64,000 nucleotides of DNA. It comes from Dysgonomonas hofstadii (GTDB lineage Bacteria > Bacteroidota > Bacteroidia > Bacteroidales > Dysgonomonadaceae). Position numbers and translations under genes: made by a program. Positions 53,767 through 63,426 of the stretch are shown piece by piece. Position 1 is the first letter of the stretch; each line of letters opens with the position of its first letter. The stretch covers positions 20,530-84,529 of the forward strand of contig NZ_JACIEP010000018.1 in the NCBI RefSeq assembly GCF_014196915.1, written 5' to 3'. The notes beneath the pieces are model-generated. The model saw only the letters and a list, made by a program, of their open reading frames with translations, was not told the origin of the DNA and ran no database searches.

Positions 53767-54954
53767 ATGAGAAATGAAGTAAAAGTCAAGATAATATTAT
53801 GTTTTCTGTTATCCTTAACATTGCCATTGTATTGCCAAGAGAAAAAAGATCAGGCCTTAACTACGTATAATGGGAATATTGCGGATACCATTAAAGCAAA
53901 AGAGAAAAAGAAAGATTCCTACTGGAACAGGCTGATTCATGGCAATATTGACCGTTCTTATGAAAAAACAATAGATATTACATTTGCCGGTGCGCCATCT
54001 TATACACGGGAGGCCAGTTTTGGCATAGGAGGTATGGCAACAGGGCTATACCGCTTAGACCGGAGAGATTCAATCATGCCTCCCTCTGACATAACATTGG
54101 TTTTCAATGCCTCTGTAAAAGGTTTCTTCGCTCTTGAAGCAAGAGGCAATAATTATTTTAAAGGAAATAAGACCTTATTGTCATATAATGTAGGGTTTAC
54201 AAGAAAACCTCTCGATTTTTGGGGTATCAGTTATGATGCCTCCAATGTTAATCCTGTAATCAGTTATACCCGCCAACAATTTAAGATCGATGCTAATTAT
54301 CAATATAAGTTGCATAAAAACTTTGCGATAGGAGGAACACTCGATTTCACTTATACAGATGTTTCCAGGATAGATGATATTACATATCTGGAAGGACAAA
54401 ACCGCTCTTTTATTGCTACAGGCTTAGGCGTATCCTTAAAATATGACAGCCGGGATTTTATCCCTAATCCCCAACGGGGATGGTATATTATGTTTCGCCA
54501 ATCCATATTCCCCGAGATATTCGGAAATACAAGCAGGACGCTATACCGGACAACTTTCATTGCAGACACTTATCAAAGGGTATGGAGTGGGGGATTATTA
54601 GCATTCGATCTTTTTGCCCAGTTCAATAGTGATAATTCACCTTGGGCTCTCAGGGAAGAGCTTGGTGGAAATCAACGTATGCGTGGATATTACTCCGGAC
54701 GCTATATTGATAATAATATTGTATCGGGGCAGATTGAATTAAGACAACATATTGTCCAACGTTTCGGATTTACGACATGGATTGGTGGCGGAACTGTATT
54801 CCCGTCTATTAAGAAGTTTGATATGAAAAACATCCTTCCTAATTATGGTATTGGCTTACGTTTTGAAGTCAAACGCAATGTCAATGCAAGGATAGATTAT
54901 GGGTTCGGAAAAGAAACCGGAGGATTTGTGTTTAATATAAGTGAAGCGTTTTGA
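53767..54954 (+). CDS. Omp85/BamA-like outer-membrane barrel without POTRA domains
   Basis: A 395-residue outer-membrane protein with a signal peptide (ends LYCQ, about 24). A short charged linker (about 30-60) is followed by a 16-strand-type barrel resembling the C-terminal domain of the BamA/TamA family: LKYDSRDFIPNPQRGWYIMF and the L6-loop-like GGNQRMRGYYSGRY (about residues 299-312), whose RGY core is typical. It ends FNISEAF. No POTRA repeats precede the barrel, so it is not a BamA. It closes the three-gene barrel cluster. Confidence 0.85.
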   Translation: MRNEVKVKIILCFLLSLTLPLYCQEKKDQALTTYNGNIADTIKAKEKKKDSYWNRLIHGNIDRSYEKTIDITFAGAPSYTREASFGIGGMATGLYRLDRRDSIMPPSDITLVFNASVKGFFALEARGNNYFKGNKTLLSYNVGFTRKPLDFWGISYDASNVNPVISYTRQQFKIDANYQYKLHKNFAIGGTLDFTYTDVSRIDDITYLEGQNRSFIATGLGVSLKYDSRDFIPNPQRGWYIMFRQSIFPEIFGNTSRTLYRTTFIADTYQRVWSGGLLAFDLFAQFNSDNSPWALREELGGNQRMRGYYSGRYIDNNIVSGQIELRQHIVQRFGFTTWIGGGTVFPSIKKFDMKNILPNYGIGLRFEVKRNVNARIDYGFGKETGGFVFNISEAF

Positions 54955-55188
54955 TGATTACAAAATAAATTTCATAAAATACCAATAAATTTTGAATAAT
55001 ATAAAAGGTGCGTGTAATAGAATTGTGTACAACTAGTTACGTCCTTATTAGACTCTTTGAAAAGTATAGTGCAAACTGATTTTTAGTATTGTTTTATTTT
55101 TTGAGAAGAAAGAAGCATTGTGCAATAGAAAATTAATATTCACAAAATAGAAATAGCATACTCAGTACACCTATAGAAATAGATATTA

Positions 55189-55224
55189 CCCCATTACCTA
55201 TACTTAAAAATATAAGTAATGGGG
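55189..55224. other. hairpin between convergent genes
   Basis: CCCCATTAC (55189-55197) and GTAATGGGG (55216-55224) form a 9-bp stem. No clear T-run follows on either strand, so terminator function is uncertain. The surrounding gap (54955-55242) shows no gene. Confidence 0.4.
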
Positions 55225-55242
55225 AATCAACAGTTTCTTGTA

Positions 55243-57144
55243 TTATTCAACAGTGAGATTTCTGCTTCTGGGAGATTTAACTTTATATTTTAAAACAATC
55301 TCTTTCCTGTCCGAAGGCTTTAGTTCCATGTTCCATTTCACTTCTCCTGTTTCGGCATTCAGAGCTCCTCCCGACAGGTTTTCAGATTCTACTTCTATTT
55401 CAGATATTGTCGATACAGGTATCTGGTCGAGTAATACGAAATTAATAGCTTGATTCTTATTGTTCCTGATGCTGATTTTCCATTCACGAATATCTTCCTT
55501 CTTCGATCCTAAGAATTTCTTCGAACTGTAATCTTTCCCTTTTTCGCGGTTAACCATTATGCTTTTATCCTTGCCCAGCGAGATATTCAAAGTATCGGAT
55601 GTGTTTCGTGTATCCAGAATGGTTTTTCCGATATAAGTGTTTTCAAAAAATATGTTGGCTTCACCATCCAGTAGATTGTATTTCTCCCAGTCTGTGATAT
55701 TTGCCAATAGAAACGCATCCTTGCTGATCTTTGGTATGGCAAAGTATTCATAATCGGCAGGCAATTCGTATCGATCTACTTCTATAATGGTATTTTTATT
55801 ATCCGACTTGATGGAGTAGGGTGTTTTAATCTCGAATTCCACTGTAGTCTGAGTTGTTACCTGCGCTGTCGGCATAGCTATATCAGCCCTTTTAAATTCA
55901 GGAACAGCTGGCTTACTTTTTTCAACTTGTTTTACTTGTATGCCGGACACGGCCCCTGTGAGTTGTTGTTTCTTTGATGTTCCATATCCAACCACTACTA
56001 CTTCGTCTAACTGGTTAGCATTTTCTTTCAATCTTACATTCATATAAGAGTTGGTAATGGGCAGCGTCTGGCTTTCATAACCAATAAAAGAAATTGTCAG
56101 TTCTTTTCCGTTCTGAGGTATAGCCAAAGAGAAGCGTCCGTCAAGATCTGTGATTGTGCCTATAGTAGTTCCTTTTACTACTACCGATGCTCCGATAACA
56201 GTTTCATTCTGTTCGTCAAGCACCACTCCTGATACCTGGTTGTTATCAACCTGTGTATTATAACGGGGAGGAGCTGTATAATAATTAAGGAAATATGTTT
56301 TTAGTTGAGGGACTACATTTCCTGTATTAGGATCGGCAGATGAGACTTTCAATTTTATGTTCTTCCAGTCCTCTTTTGTATTTTGTCTTATGTTGGCTTT
56401 GTAGATAAGCTGTATAGGCTTATCCACATTAATGGCGCGTATATCGTAAGTCGGGAACCAACCTGCATTATTCACATAATATGTCAACTCCACATTTGCC
56501 CTAACTGTTTTCTTTGTTTCCACCTCTATTACAACTTCACCTATCGGGGAAATCTTGGTTGTACCCTGTTGGTTCTGCTCTCTGTAGATAGCATCTCGTT
56601 GACGTTCCAATTCGTCTATTTTTTTATTTAACTCTATATCCTTCAGTTTCAGGGCAGCTATACGGTCTCTGTAATAGTTTGCCGTTTCCCTTAGGGTGAC
56701 GAGACTGACACCAGTATTCGAACCTCCTATTTTCTTGTTTTCATTCAGAAAATTCAACTCTTCTTTGATTATCTCCTTGTTGGTTTTCTCTATTGCTATT
56801 TTGTCCAGAATATCTTCGAGTTGCTTCCCGAGTCCGGTAGCTATGACAGCCTGTTTCAGCGTATCGAAGTTTGATTGGTGATTGACAGACATCACCATAA
56901 CTTCCCCGTCCATTTTTACCTGCACACTTTTCGCATCGATATATGGAGAAAGATTAGTGAATCGGATTTTTGATTTACCGGGTAGCAGGTCAACGGCTTT
57001 TTTTCGCAGGACTTGTGCTCCATTTATGAAGACTGTTGCTTCCGAAACTTCGGACTTAACAATGACTTCTTTTTGTTCTTGTGATAATAATATTACCGGA
57101 AATAAAAGAAAGATCAGCATTGTAAGATGTATATGTTTTCTCAT
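55243..57144 (-). CDS. DUF4139/MuiA-family protein with SusC-like insert
   Basis: A 633-residue exported protein (signal peptide ends LLSQ). Order: DUF4140 (about 28-125), a coiled-coil (about 105-195), then DUF4139 split into two parts (about 215-290 and 430-633). Between the halves lies a carboxypeptidase-D-regulatory-like domain (about 303-375, VSGVVLDEQNETVIGASVVV) followed by LDEVVVVGYGTSKKQQLTGA (380-399), the sequence otherwise found before the plug of SusC transporters. MuiA-type proteins have been linked to mucoidy in other bacteria; the role here is unknown. Confidence 0.88.
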   Translation of the reverse strand: MRKHIHLTMLIFLLFPVILLSQEQKEVIVKSEVSEATVFINGAQVLRKKAVDLLPGKSKIRFTNLSPYIDAKSVQVKMDGEVMVMSVNHQSNFDTLKQAVIATGLGKQLEDILDKIAIEKTNKEIIKEELNFLNENKKIGGSNTGVSLVTLRETANYYRDRIAALKLKDIELNKKIDELERQRDAIYREQNQQGTTKISPIGEVVIEVETKKTVRANVELTYYVNNAGWFPTYDIRAINVDKPIQLIYKANIRQNTKEDWKNIKLKVSSADPNTGNVVPQLKTYFLNYYTAPPRYNTQVDNNQVSGVVLDEQNETVIGASVVVKGTTIGTITDLDGRFSLAIPQNGKELTISFIGYESQTLPITNSYMNVRLKENANQLDEVVVVGYGTSKKQQLTGAVSGIQVKQVEKSKPAVPEFKRADIAMPTAQVTTQTTVEFEIKTPYSIKSDNKNTIIEVDRYELPADYEYFAIPKISKDAFLLANITDWEKYNLLDGEANIFFENTYIGKTILDTRNTSDTLNISLGKDKSIMVNREKGKDYSSKKFLGSKKEDIREWKISIRNNKNQAINFVLLDQIPVSTISEIEVESENLSGGALNAETGEVKWNMELKPSDRKEIVLKYKVKSPRSRNLTVE

Positions 57145-57278
57145 AATAATGGATATTAAGTGTTAATTTTCTCTGTGCTACGGCAGGCTAAAGTAAAAAA
57201 ATATAAGCAGAATGTAAAATATAGAGGCCATATATTTTCTTTATAAGATAAAATCACTTATTATTTCTGTAAAATAAG

Positions 57279-57286
57279 TATATTTG
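57279..57286 (+). promoter_or_regulatory. -7 promoter element of asd
   Basis: TATATTTG, a perfect TAnnTTTG match, 44 bases before the ATG. Confidence 0.5.
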
Positions 57287-57330
57287 CAACCCAATTTAAG
57301 TTTAATAATTTACTCTTTATCAATACAAAA

Positions 57331-58338
57331 ATGAAAATTGCTATTGTTGGTACCAGCGGTGCTGTAGGTCAGGAATTTCTAAGAGTTCTTGATGAACGGA
57401 ATTTTCCGATTGACGAATTGGTTTTATTTGGTTCTGCAAGAAGTGCAGGCAATGTATACGAATTTCGCGATAAACAGTATGAGGTAAAAGAGCTGAAACA
57501 TAACGATGATTTTAAAGATATTGATATTGCTTTTGTATCTGCCGGAGGTAGTGTCTCGGTCGAATTTGCTGAAACAATAACCAAACATGGGGCCATAATG
57601 ATAGACAATTCGAGTGCATTTCGTATGGATAAGGATGTGCCTCTGGTTGTGCCAGAAGTGAATGGTGACGATGCAAAGGTACGTCCGAAAGGTATCATTG
57701 CCAATCCTAATTGCTCTACAATCCAAATGGTTGTGGCGATGAACGTGATAGAAAAAATATCACATATCAAACGTGCCCATGTAGCAACTTATCAGGCGGC
57801 GTCGGGTGCGGGTGCGGCAGCTATGGATGAATTGATAAATCAATTTAAACAAATTGCGTACAATACAGATGTTACAGTAGAAAAATTCGCATACCAGCTG
57901 GCTTATAATCTGATTCCTCAGATCGATGTATTTACGGACAACGGTTATACGAAAGAAGAATTGAAGATGTATAATGAAACTCGTAAGATTATGCATTCTG
58001 AGATTGAAGTGAGTGCCACTTGTATTCGGGTTCCTGTACTTCGTTCACACTCAGAAGTTATCTGGGTGGAAACAGATCGTCCTGTGTCGGTTGAAGAGGC
58101 GAAGGCTGCATTCTCTAAGGCTGAAGGTGTTATTCTTCAGGATAATCCTGCGGAAAAAGAATATCCGATGCCATTGTTTGCCGCAGGAAAAGATCCGGTA
58201 TATGTGGGACGTATTCGCCAGGATATAGCAAATCCGAACGGATTGACACTCTGGGTAGTCGCCGATCAGATAAAGAAAGGTGCAGCGTTGAATGCTGTAC
58301 AGATAGCCGAATATTTGATTAAAGAAAAAGCTATTTAA
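57331..58338 (+). CDS. asd: aspartate-semialdehyde dehydrogenase
   Basis: A 335-residue enzyme reducing aspartyl phosphate in the lysine/threonine/methionine/diaminopimelate pathway. It begins [20 protein letters not shown] (NADP site). The catalytic Cys is in [12 protein letters not shown] (about residues 125-136), and [12 protein letters not shown] (about 233-244) carries the catalytic His. Monocistronic and immediately upstream of tRNA-Ser. Confidence 0.97.
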   Translation: MKIAIVGTSGAVGQEFLRVLDERNFPIDELVLFGSARSAGNVYEFRDKQYEVKELKHNDDFKDIDIAFVSAGGSVSVEFAETITKHGAIMIDNSSAFRMDKDVPLVVPEVNGDDAKVRPKGIIANPNCSTIQMVVAMNVIEKISHIKRAHVATYQAASGAGAAAMDELINQFKQIAYNTDVTVEKFAYQLAYNLIPQIDVFTDNGYTKEELKMYNETRKIMHSEIEVSATCIRVPVLRSHSEVIWVETDRPVSVEEAKAAFSKAEGVILQDNPAEKEYPMPLFAAGKDPVYVGRIRQDIANPNGLTLWVVADQIKKGAALNAVQIAEYLIKEKAI

Positions 58339-58351
58339 TTTGAAGAACTTG

Positions 58352-58382
58352 TTTGTATAATCAAAACAAACGATTATATTTG
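58352..58382 (+). promoter_or_regulatory. promoter of tRNA-Ser
   Basis: TTTG (58352-58355), 19 bp, TATATTTG (58375-58382): same layout as the tRNA-Gln promoter. Confidence 0.85.
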
Positions 58383-58420
58383 CATCGCAATTGAGCAGAA
58401 CATGCTTTATTGAGATTTCA

Positions 58421-58507
58421 GGAAGTGTGGGTGAGTGGCTGAAACCACCAGTTTGCTAAACTGACGTACGGGTAACTGTACCGGGGGTTCGAATCCCCCC
58501 GCTTCCG
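58421..58507 (+). tRNA. tRNA-Ser(GCT)
   Basis: 87 bases with a long variable arm (GTACGGGTAACTGTAC), acceptor GGAAGTG/CGCTTCC, anticodon loop TTGCTAA (anticodon GCT) and T arm GGGGG-TTCGAAT-CCCCC. Discriminator G, no encoded CCA. Its last 13 bases are duplicated at 59351-59363. Confidence 0.95.
58495..58507 (+). repeat. attachment-site repeat, left copy (tRNA-Ser 3' end)
   Basis: CCCCCCGCTTCCG, identical to 59351-59363. It is within the T arm/acceptor stem, the classic target of tyrosine integrases. Confidence 0.65.
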
Positions 58508-58527
58508 CTGACAATACTAAATAATTG

Positions 58528-58558
58528 AAACAGAGCTGATAACCAGTTCTGTTTTTTT
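58528..58558 (+). terminator. terminator just after tRNA-Ser
   Basis: A 10-bp stem with one wobble (AAACAGAGCT / AGTTCTGTTT) followed by T-run. It lies inside the inserted segment; the older tRNA terminator is probably at 59399-59433. Confidence 0.75.
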
Positions 58559-58747
58559 ATTTGTGGTGGGGTGCGGTCGCCACACTTTACCTCGCTTATT
58601 ATCAATCAATTAAATATAATTATATTTATTATTAATCTAATGTGAGTTCGAAATAATATAATCATCTAAATATTAGCATAATAGATGATATTTGATTAAC
58701 TTTAAGTAGTTCAGATTCAAAGTTTTAAATCAAAAAAACACTCTATT

Positions 58748-59062
58748 ATGCTAAGTAGTTGTGAAGTTACAGATATTTTCTATTTATGTGATGAATTTAC
58801 CACTGATTTTGAAGATTTTTATCCTAAACGTGCTTTGCGTGAAGATAATAGTAAAAAGCATCGTAATAAACCTAATCGGTTATCTGACAGTGAAGTAATG
58901 ACTATACTGATTGCTTTTCCTAAATATTTATCTCCTTTAAAAGTAAATCGATTATTAATAATTTCACTTTTATCTATTATTTCTTTTTTATTATTTACAG
59001 TGATGGAAAGTAATACTGTTTTTTTATTAAGTTCGTCAGGTGCATATCCGCCAATATTGTAA
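58748..59062 (+). pseudogene. IS982-family transposase, N-terminal fragment
   Basis: The first about 57 residues match the IS982 N-terminus (IFYLCDEFTTDFEDFYPKR; KKHRNKPNRLSDSEVMTILI). After LIAF the similarity ends abruptly and the remaining about 45 residues are low-complexity hydrophobic. The DDE catalytic part is lost. The sequence ATGTGAGTTCGAAATAA just upstream (about 58639-58655) may belong to the IS end, but no inverted partner was seen. Confidence 0.7.
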
Positions 59063-59350
59063 CTCTCTTGAAAATGATACTCATATGGTAAAAAATAAGA
59101 AAAGAAATTAGTAATGTTGCTTTCATATTATGAGTTTTATTTGAAAGAGAGGGAATTCTTATCCCCCTCTTTTTGTTAGAAGGCTTTAATTAAATTAGAG
59201 CTATACACTTTATTTTAGTCACAATGATAAGACGGGTGATTAGGGTTACTACCCTGTTGTGGAGGCTCTGCTACACAAGATCTACTTCGAGTCGCTGTTT
59301 TAGTTATAGGTTTTAATTGATTGATTAAAAACCTGTTAGTCGAGAATGTG

Positions 59351-59363
59351 CCCCCCGCTTCCG
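59351..59363 (+). repeat. attachment-site repeat, right copy
   Basis: CCCCCCGCTTCCG, exact copy of tRNA-Ser bases 58495-58507, 856 bp apart; flanking bases differ on both sides. Confidence 0.65.
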
Positions 59364-59398
59364 TAAATGAAACTATAAGAAGTAATAGATCTTAGGTA

Positions 59399-59433
59399 AA
59401 TCTTGCAATATCAGCATATTGCAGGATTTTTTA
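59399..59433 (+). terminator. terminator, probably the original one of tRNA-Ser
   Basis: A 13-bp stem with one wobble (AATCTTGCAATAT / ATATTGCAGGATT), 4-base loop, then T-run. It follows the right att copy by 36 bases. The rest of 59063-59517 shows no gene. Confidence 0.85.
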
Positions 59434-59517
59434 TTCCCCTGTCTTTCTATCGAAAATCATAAATTACCTGCTATCCTTCGTCGTTTACAGATTTTGTTTT
59501 ATTTTTTTGTTAGTAAG

Positions 59518-61041
59518 TTATTGTGTCGCATGTAAATCTTTAACACAACGTACCGAACATCCGCTCGCTCTGGCCTGCAACTGATTAGCGAGTAAAGTAT
59601 ATGGTTTAAAATACAGGTTGTAGGCCTGATATTCGTGTGAATTTGTCCCGATTGTAGCATTCCATACGTGGCCTTCGATTCCAACATAAGAGTCTATCTC
59701 ATTGTTATTATTAGGATTTGTAAATGTTGCAAAATCTCCGGATTTCGGATCTCTGTACCCGGCTGCCGCAGTATAACCCATAACTCCGTCTATTCCTGTA
59801 CCATCACTGAAATTGCCAGGTACCGGTAAGTTTGCAAAAGGGGTATCCCCGGGTGTATCCACATATGCGACACGCCACCCCGGAGGGCATGGGTCATAAG
59901 GTGTTTTCTTCAGCAGATTTTCGTCATACCACAGATTATCATCCTGATCGCTATTACTCGTATTGGCTGTGTACCAGTCCCCTAAAGAACCATTCGAATA
60001 ATAGAATGTAAGTGGAGCTTTTATAGATGCCCTCAAATTATTATTATACGTGACGGGGAGCGTACTGATATCGCTCTTTGTAACGGTAGGATGTATCATG
60101 TCAACATATGAGTAAAGTACCTTTTCTGTACTGCTGGTAGTAGTTGCCGCTCCGGGGAAAGGATCTTTGCGACCCCATTGATACAGTAAACCCATCGCTC
60201 CCAACGCGCCGAATGTGGCATTCGTCGCACCCAAGCAACGATCCATAAACTGCAAACCATTATAGCTTTTATATTCAGTTTCCGGATCATAATCTGTTAC
60301 CCAAATATGCCAGCTCCAATAGGTTATGCCACCTATAGTATATGCTATTACGGCATTGCCTGGTTTCAGTCCTGTTACAGCAAATGTCGATTGAGAACCG
60401 GCATCCGCAATTATAGGGGTGTACTGAACCACACCCGGGGCATCTTGCCAAACTAAATTCATAGATCTGTCTCCAACTGCATCCTGTATTTCGTTATCCT
60501 GTAACTTCTGAGCCCATACTGCATAAGCTTTCATAACAGGAATTTTAACTGTCTGGCCGGGATTTACAATATAACAATTAGACAAGTCTAAAGCAGACGG
60601 GTCTGTAGGATCTGTAGGAATCGGTTCAACAATAATAGTATCCGATCCGTTATTTCCGCCTCCGCTATTGCTACGGGCTGTCAGCATATCCCATTGTTCT
60701 CCGTCCCAGTAGTAGAATCCGGGGGATATACTATCTGCTTCTATGGTTGCAACATTATATACAAGTAAACCCACACTTGCCTTTTTCTCATCATTATAAC
60801 CTTCATCTGTAGGCTGCATAAACGGTTGCAAAGTCTTTAACTTCACTAATTCCACACGTGGCGGTAAAAAACCTCCAGTCTTACTGGTCACATTGTTAGC
60901 ATCTGCAGCCTGAGATTTAATTTGTAACAGGGCTGTTTTTGTCGGAGCTTCTCCCATACCGACAGTAACTTGAGCCCATGTCGATGTAAATAAAAAACTT
61001 ATCAATAATATTGATATTATTCGGAGATGACATTTTTTCAT
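59518..61041 (-). CDS. exported FISUMP-like surface protein
   Basis: A 507-residue protein with a signal peptide (ends STWAQ, about 24). The first third resembles surface proteins that start TVGMGEAPTKTALLQIKS with a GFYYWDGEQW motif (about 108-117), followed by a Gly/Asn/Pro-rich linker. The C-terminal half has the Fibrobacter-type FISUMP pattern: DPCPPGWRVAYV (about 389-400), YTAAAGYRDP and the final SGCSVRCVKD. The ATG at 61041 starts at the signal peptide; a TTG at 61068 is less likely. Function is unknown; surface location is inferred. Confidence 0.8.
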   Translation of the reverse strand: MKKCHLRIISILLISFLFTSTWAQVTVGMGEAPTKTALLQIKSQAADANNVTSKTGGFLPPRVELVKLKTLQPFMQPTDEGYNDEKKASVGLLVYNVATIEADSISPGFYYWDGEQWDMLTARSNSGGGNNGSDTIIVEPIPTDPTDPSALDLSNCYIVNPGQTVKIPVMKAYAVWAQKLQDNEIQDAVGDRSMNLVWQDAPGVVQYTPIIADAGSQSTFAVTGLKPGNAVIAYTIGGITYWSWHIWVTDYDPETEYKSYNGLQFMDRCLGATNATFGALGAMGLLYQWGRKDPFPGAATTTSSTEKVLYSYVDMIHPTVTKSDISTLPVTYNNNLRASIKAPLTFYYSNGSLGDWYTANTSNSDQDDNLWYDENLLKKTPYDPCPPGWRVAYVDTPGDTPFANLPVPGNFSDGTGIDGVMGYTAAAGYRDPKSGDFATFTNPNNNNEIDSYVGIEGHVWNATIGTNSHEYQAYNLYFKPYTLLANQLQARASGCSVRCVKDLHATQ

Positions 61042-61363
61042 ATTCCGAGTTTTAATTTTTGTAGACAAATGTGAAGTTATATCCTTTTTCTATAACATAG
61101 AATATGAATTTTTGTTTTTAAAAAAACAGATTATTTTTTTTAATAAATAATATGGTAGCAATTTTCTAAAAATAACTTTGACCATTTAGTCGTTTTGGTG
61201 ATAATTGTTCAAAAATAGAGAAGTATTTATTCCATGATAAATACATTTTTAGTTTTCCTTTTTGCGAATATTTATCAAATTTGACTATTACAAATTGAAC
61301 AACATAAGATAAGCGGACTTTAAATATAAACAATGTAAACAAACAATCATTGGTATATTCCTT

Positions 61364-61925
61364 ATGCTGATTACAATATTGGGCTTTAGCTATACTTGTG
61401 ATAATAGTAGGATCGGGGGAAAAGCCTGTCACATCTTAGAGAGAAACCGGGGTTAACGGACAATACATATAATGCACATAGAGGGCTGGCTTTATAGGTC
61501 AATGCTGTCAGACAAAAAGAAAAGCATTATGGGGTTTATGCCTATTTTAATCTGGGGTTATTATATTGCCTGAAAGGACTTATTCTATAATAGGTAGTTG
61601 TTTAACCTGCATTAAAGAATCATCAGCCATAAAGGCTAATACAATAGGATACAGCTGGATAGGTGTAGTGAAACTACAATTGGAGGATAAAGACGGATTA
61701 GCAGATATCTATAAATCTCTGTAATTATTAAAAAGTACTGATCATAGCTGTGATATTACTTATTTAAGCGCCATTACAAATGTATTTTATGCTTATCAAT
61801 TAAAAAATGAAATAAAGCCGGATAAGGCAAATATTGATTTGATTGATCAATATGAACTTGATTCTCGCAAAACGTATATTAAAAATCTTATGACTGATAA
61901 ATTCTATACATTATTGGAATCATAA
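61364..61925 (+). pseudogene. broken lipoprotein gene with TPR-like remnants
   Basis: Coding-like sequence interrupted by frameshifts and stops. It starts MLITILGFSYTCDNS (lipobox-like), continues in another frame as PGLTDNTYNAHRGLAL, a stop, then HYGVYAYFNLGLLYCLKG. A shift near 61574 leads to YSIIGSCLTCIKESSAIKAN, a stop near 61722 and a final tract ending YTLLES at 61925. Helical repeats suggest TPR. At least four lesions, so not functional. The 300 bases before it (61042-61363) show nothing recognisable, and likewise 61926-62335. Confidence 0.65.
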
Positions 61926-62335
61926 GACATATAAACACCTTAATCTATGAGCAAATGTTAAATTTCTCCTATATATAGGATTATCCACAACCCGACATTC
62001 ATAATCCTCTTATCTTCCTGATAGTATTATTGGGTTTAGGTATACCATACAATATTTCACTCTCAGAACAAGTCATATTCGTTAGAATAATATGTAAAAG
62101 ATACTATTTATGTTTTACAACATTGTGCTTTGTTAATTAGAATTCATGAAACAGCCAATTTTAACAAAAAAAAACAACTGTTTGTCTAATACTCTATTAA
62201 GGAAAACATAATTTGAAGGATTATAATTTTTTGTTAGAATCCTATGGAAATTATTCATTCAGATTATCGATATAAGGAAATCAAGAAACAAGTAATAATT
62301 AATAATACTTATTCACCACTAAAAGACTAATATCT

Positions 62336-62873
62336 ATGAAAACAATACTCCTGCTGCTGACAGCATTTATGGGTGTGTTGTCCTTATCCGGACAGCTGAA
62401 CACCCTTCACAACCTTTACTACCATTAGAAGGAGATTCAGTGTATATCTTAGGAGATATTCACTATAATAAGAAAAAAGTATCAGATAATGAACTAATCT
62501 AGGCACAGAGTATAATACCATGTACTATTACCACCTATTTATACAACCTGAAGGAGTAATTGATACATTTACTGATACTTATGGAAAAATAATCCTACCA
62601 TCGGGAGATACCCTAAGTCTTGTGTTGCACGTAAAAACAAAACAAACCATACTGGATATACCCAATAAGTATTCTTATAATACAGATTCAACAAACAACA
62701 AACGTAAATTACTGGAAACCTGGCGCTGGTATAGTAAAGGCTAGCGCTACTCTGTATTTGAGACTGTCAGGAATATCAATATAGCCGACAGTACGACAAG
62801 ATACTTTTTCATGGGAACATCAGGCAACAGCAACCTGGATACTTCAAAGACCATTTTAGTAATAAATGTGTAG
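62336..62873 (+). pseudogene. broken exported-protein gene
   Basis: Signal peptide MKTILLLLTAFMGVLSLSG, a frameshift around 62400-62430, then PLEGDSVYILGDIHYNKKKV, a TAG, then a tract from MYYYHLFIQPEGVID (62520) to ETWRWYSKG, a TAG at 62742, and YSVFETVRNINIADSTTRYF to a TAG at 62871. At least three lesions. No family recognised. Confidence 0.6.
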
Positions 62874-63020
62874 TCTAATCAGTAGAACGATCAATCTAAA
62901 AGAACAATAAAAACCGCCTATAGATACACACAGAAAAGCAACCAATACCGTTTTCCTCTTTCACAATATAGAAAGCAAAGTTAATGGATACATTAAGATT
63001 AGGGAGAAAGGTAATTTACC

Positions 63021-63299
63021 ATGGAAACAATTGGTATATTCATCGTGCTAGCTATTGTTTACTTTCTATTTATCCATCCTCATGTAAACCCGAAAACCGA
63101 ATCTAAGCATTTAAGGACTTGTGGTTTTAAATACATGTCTATATTCGTTCTACATAGTGAAAGAAATCCTACAATGGGATCGACTCAGGTTGTATTCTTT
63201 GAAGATAAGATAGTATTTCAGTGACAAATTAATGAGACATGTAAAATAGAAAGAGGTCCGGATGGCGATTACTCTTTCTATTTGAAAGATACTCAATAG
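63021..63299 (+). pseudogene. small membrane-anchored protein gene with internal stop
   Basis: METIGIFIVLAIVYFLFIHP (transmembrane) continues to EDKIVFQ and a TGA at 63222. The same frame then stays open with ETCKIERGPDGDYSFYLKDT to a TAG at 63297. One lesion; it may also be a real 67-residue protein. Confidence 0.4.
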
Positions 63300-63326
63300 A
63301 AATACAAAATTGTGCTATATCGATAG

Positions 63327-63368
63327 ATACGATACAAAATAAGTGATATTGTTTTGTATCGTATTTTT
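63327..63368. terminator. strong hairpin terminator before the IS481 element
   Basis: Perfect 13-bp stem (ATACGATACAAAA / TTTTGTATCGTAT), 12-base loop, T-run on the plus side. Confidence 0.8.
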
Positions 63369-63426
63369 CTTTCCAAACACCCTATAGGTTTTTGGGAAGG
63401 GGATTTGAAAAGAAAAATACTTAGCT

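Larger units (their letters stand above)
58508..59363. mobile_element. 856-bp decayed island in tRNA-Ser
   Basis: Bracketed by the 13-bp att-like repeats. It holds its own terminator (58528-58558), an IS982-like N-terminal fragment (58748-59062), and near the right end hairpins AGGGT/ACCCT (59242-59255) and TTGTG/CACAA (59257-59278). No integrase is left. Most likely the two ends of an integrative element whose middle was deleted. Confidence 0.6.

Noticed and set aside
50055..54954. A right attachment copy of the CAT tRNA 3' end, which would define the full island
   Set aside because: I looked for GGTGGGACCA-like sequence downstream to the asd gene and did not find one, so island borders on that side remain undefined.
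61166..61432. 88-codon reading frame on the minus strand
   Set aside because: AT-rich, no recognisable domain, overlaps a pseudogene in which the plus strand shows clear coding remnants.
63021..63224. Calling the 67-codon frame a confident intact gene
   Set aside because: The frame continues past its stop with coding-like sequence, so a pseudogene is at least as likely.
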